A DNA stretch of 6,982 bases. It comes from Candidatus Bathyarchaeota archaeon. GTDB taxonomy: Archaea > Thermoproteota > Bathyarchaeia > Bathyarchaeales > Bathyarchaeaceae. The stretch is taken from the NCBI GenBank assembly GCA_026014605.1, contig JAOZIC010000128.1:1-6982 (forward strand), read 5' to 3'. The translations under genes were made by a program, and so were the position numbers. Positions 5,869-6,982 of this stretch are shown piece by piece. Each line of letters starts with the position of its first letter. Position 1 is the stretch's first letter. The notes beneath the pieces are model-generated. The model saw nothing but the letters and a program-made list of their open reading frames with translations, searched no databases and was not told where the DNA came from.

Positions 5869-6035
5869 AAGGCCTACCCTTTTTGCGTAAAAAGTATTAG
5901 GGTTTATTGTTGACCGTAGCACAAATTACCGCTGGACTTTACTGTACGTGGATACACTTTGGTTGTGATACGCTAACAACTGGATTGTTTTTGCAATTTT
6001 GTCGTGCTCGTTTGTTTGTCACCAAAAGCCCAAGG

Positions 6036-6057
6036 TAACAGTTTGACGAAACTGTTA
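6036..6057. repeat. 22-bp palindromic site downstream of the recombinase gene (site A)
   Basis: Half-sites TAACAGTT (6036-6043) and AACTGTTA (6050-6057) flank the 6-bp spacer TGACGA. The arms form a perfect 9-bp inverted repeat when the first spacer T and last spacer A are included. A near copy (site B) lies upstream of the recombinase. It could be a recombinase core site or an operator. Confidence 0.5.
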
Positions 6058-6155
6058 GATATCTAGTTTTAACCCAAAGAAGCCCGTTTTGAGCTTATTT
6101 TAGGCGTTTTATGCCCCAAAACATCAATACAAATGAGTCCTCAGGAAAGTGATGC

Positions 6156-6171
6156 TAAAAACGCGTTTTTA
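6156..6171 (-). terminator. 16-bp perfect palindrome and T-tract just after the recombinase gene
   Basis: TAAAAACGCGTTTTTA is a perfect palindrome beginning 10 nt past the recombinase stop. On the minus strand it places five T residues shortly after the gene, which suits archaeal T-tract termination. A protein-binding palindrome is an alternative reading. Confidence 0.35.
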
Positions 6172-6180
6172 TTGAATAAT

Positions 6181-6876
6181 TTAAAACCTTTTTTTCAGTA
6201 ATTTGGGGAAGTATCTTCGCCAATCCAAATGAGCGTACCTAGACATTGCTGACCCCACTCCGACCATGCTGCGCAAGGTCCAGCCGCCGTACACCGATAA
6301 GTCAAAGCCCGTAAAACCAAAAGTCTCGATTAATTCTGTTGCCCGCAGGTGACGCAACGCATGTGTTCTAAAAGGTTTCATGTGTGCTTTGACCGGTTTT
6401 GGTTTTGCATCTGTAGTGCCATACTGGTTGTATTTTTCTATGGGGTATCTTAGTCCTACAAATGTTTCTTGGGCAAAGTCCCAGGCCTTTTGTCGCGTGA
6501 AAGGAAAGACTTTGTCGTTTCCGTGTTCTTGGTAATAGTTGTAGAGTTGTTCTGTCCATGGCTCGAAATGTTTGTCAAGGGGTAATGCGATCTTTCTAAT
6601 TTTTCCGTCACGTTTGGCAGTACGAACAGTGAATATTGCGGCTTCGGTTTTGATGTCTCCTAGTTCAAAGGTTTCGAGTTTTGCGTCTTTTCCGGTTGGT
6701 CCTCGTGCAACTGTTTGGTTGTGTGAGATGTCGTATTTGTTTGTGGTTCCGATGATTTCTGATGCTCTTGCGCAAAAAAGGTATGCTGCCATTAAGCAAA
6801 ATTTTGCTTCTTCTTTTGGTGCGTTGTCGATTCTTTTTCTTACTGTTTCTACGTCTGGTAGGGTTAGGTCTTCCAT
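6181..6876 (-). CDS. Small tyrosine recombinase/integrase, catalytic domain only
   Basis: From the ATG at 6876 this is a 231-residue protein covering little more than the tyrosine recombinase catalytic domain, which breaks and rejoins DNA through a phosphotyrosine. Visible active-site candidates, numbered from this ATG, are Arg37 in CARASEII, Lys88 in RTAKRDGKIRK, the HALRH box (His172, Arg175), Trp199 in YGGWTLRS, and Tyr214 in MSRYAHLDW. The Arg175-Trp199 gap is close to that of XerD, while Trp199-Tyr214 is longer than usual. The usual N-terminal core-binding domain is absent. This start is preferred because a good TATA box (6912-6921) lies about 40 bp upstream and a palindrome precedes it. 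However, the frame stays open through a GTG at 6954 to the right window edge, so an N-terminal domain could lie beyond the window. It may serve a decayed element or act as a Xer-like resolvase. Confidence 0.82.
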   Translation of the reverse strand: MEDLTLPDVETVRKRIDNAPKEEAKFCLMAAYLFCARASEIIGTTNKYDISHNQTVARGPTGKDAKLETFELGDIKTEAAIFTVRTAKRDGKIRKIALPLDKHFEPWTEQLYNYYQEHGNDKVFPFTRQKAWDFAQETFVGLRYPIEKYNQYGTTDAKPKPVKAHMKPFRTHALRHLRATELIETFGFTGFDLSVYGGWTLRSMVGVGSAMSRYAHLDWRRYFPKLLKKRF

Positions 6877-6911
6877 TTTGTTTGTAGCCCATCGGCTTGT
6901 ATGATTGTCCG

Positions 6912-6921
6912 AATATTTAAG
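6912..6921 (-). promoter_or_regulatory. TATA box of the recombinase gene
   Basis: The minus strand reads CTTAAATATT, the best archaeal TATA match in the window. Transcription starting about 25 nt downstream (near 6890) leaves a 14-nt leader before the ATG at 6876. If the true start is further upstream, this box would lie inside coding sequence. Confidence 0.5.
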
Positions 6922-6924
6922 ATT

Positions 6925-6946
6925 TGACAGTTGACGAGAACTGTTA
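6925..6946. repeat. 22-bp palindromic site upstream of the recombinase promoter (site B)
   Basis: Half-sites TGACAGTT (6925-6932) and AACTGTTA (6939-6946) flank the spacer GACGAG. It shares 15 of 16 half-site bases with site A at 6036-6057, and the spacers share GACGA shifted by one base in the same orientation. It starts 4 bp upstream of the TATA box, over the place where TFB would bind, so autoregulation is possible. Confidence 0.5.
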
Positions 6947-6982
6947 AGCGTCACGCCATAAGATGTACAAAAAATCAGAAAA

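Larger units (their letters stand above)
5634..6180. other. About 550 bp without a convincing gene, between ABC operon and recombinase
   Basis: Both flanking genes lie on the minus strand, so this holds the ABC operon promoter region and the recombinase 3' flank. Short open frames exist, for example 36 codons from ATG 5737 on the plus strand, but none has a family match or a well-placed promoter. The stretch contains the AACAGTTTGA-type elements (5673-5687, 6036-6057), a short direct repeat (5794-5868), a weak hairpin (TTTTaGGC / GCCccAAAA, 6098-6121) and a 16-bp palindrome (6156-6171). No tRNA was found that could serve as an integration target. Confidence 0.6.

Noticed and set aside
25..5980. 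13-mer ATACGCTAACAAC shared between 25-37 and 5968-5980
   Set aside because: One copy is inside the stress-protein coding sequence and there is no further similarity around it; a chance match is likely.
6133..6201. 22-codon plus-strand frame starting MSPQESDAK
   Set aside because: Very short, overlaps the palindrome and the recombinase 3' end, and has no initiation signals.

Overview
The window looks like AT-rich archaeal chromosome. The evidence is a coenzyme F420-0:gamma-glutamyl ligase (CofE), the archaeal/eukaryotic ribosomal protein eL33 (L35Ae), TATA-like boxes lying about 25 nt upstream of short leaders, and repeated use of TTG starts. The gene set and the style of the permease suggest an uncultured Thermoproteota lineage, with Bathyarchaeia my best guess. 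That placement is inference and no marker here proves it.

Layout from left to right. Positions 1-139 (minus) hold the N-terminus of a universal stress protein, cut by the window edge. Positions 140-1255 are a 1.1 kb stretch with no convincing intact gene. It does hold several hairpins, a short direct repeat, and a possible eroded minus-strand coding remnant at 759-977. At 1256-2762 (plus) is a two-gene unit: cofE, then 22 bp later a winged-helix plus Mrr-like PD-(D/E)XK nuclease. The nuclease end overlaps tail-to-tail by 27 bp with eL33 (2736-3002, minus), which has its own promoter. At 3071-5618 (minus) is an ABC exporter pair: a LolD/MacB-type ATPase, overlapping by 8 bp a permease made of two FtsX-like halves. 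Positions 5619-6180 are a second non-coding stretch with repeated AACAGTTTGA-type elements and a palindrome. At 6181-6876 (minus) is a small tyrosine recombinase that is almost only the catalytic domain; its frame stays open to the right window edge.

Functionally the window is mostly housekeeping: F420 cofactor maturation, a ribosomal protein, an ABC exporter and a stress protein. The accessory signal is at the right end. The recombinase gene is flanked by two 22-bp near-palindromes, at 6036-6057 and 6925-6946. They share half-sites (T-A/G-ACAGTT and AACTGTTA) with a 6-bp spacer, a layout that fits either recombinase core sites or operators of a dimeric regulator. Related ACAGTT/AACTGT half-sites recur upstream of the ABC operon and of cofE. 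This is the part most worth a second look. The orphan Mrr-like nuclease next to cofE is the other candidate for something unusual.
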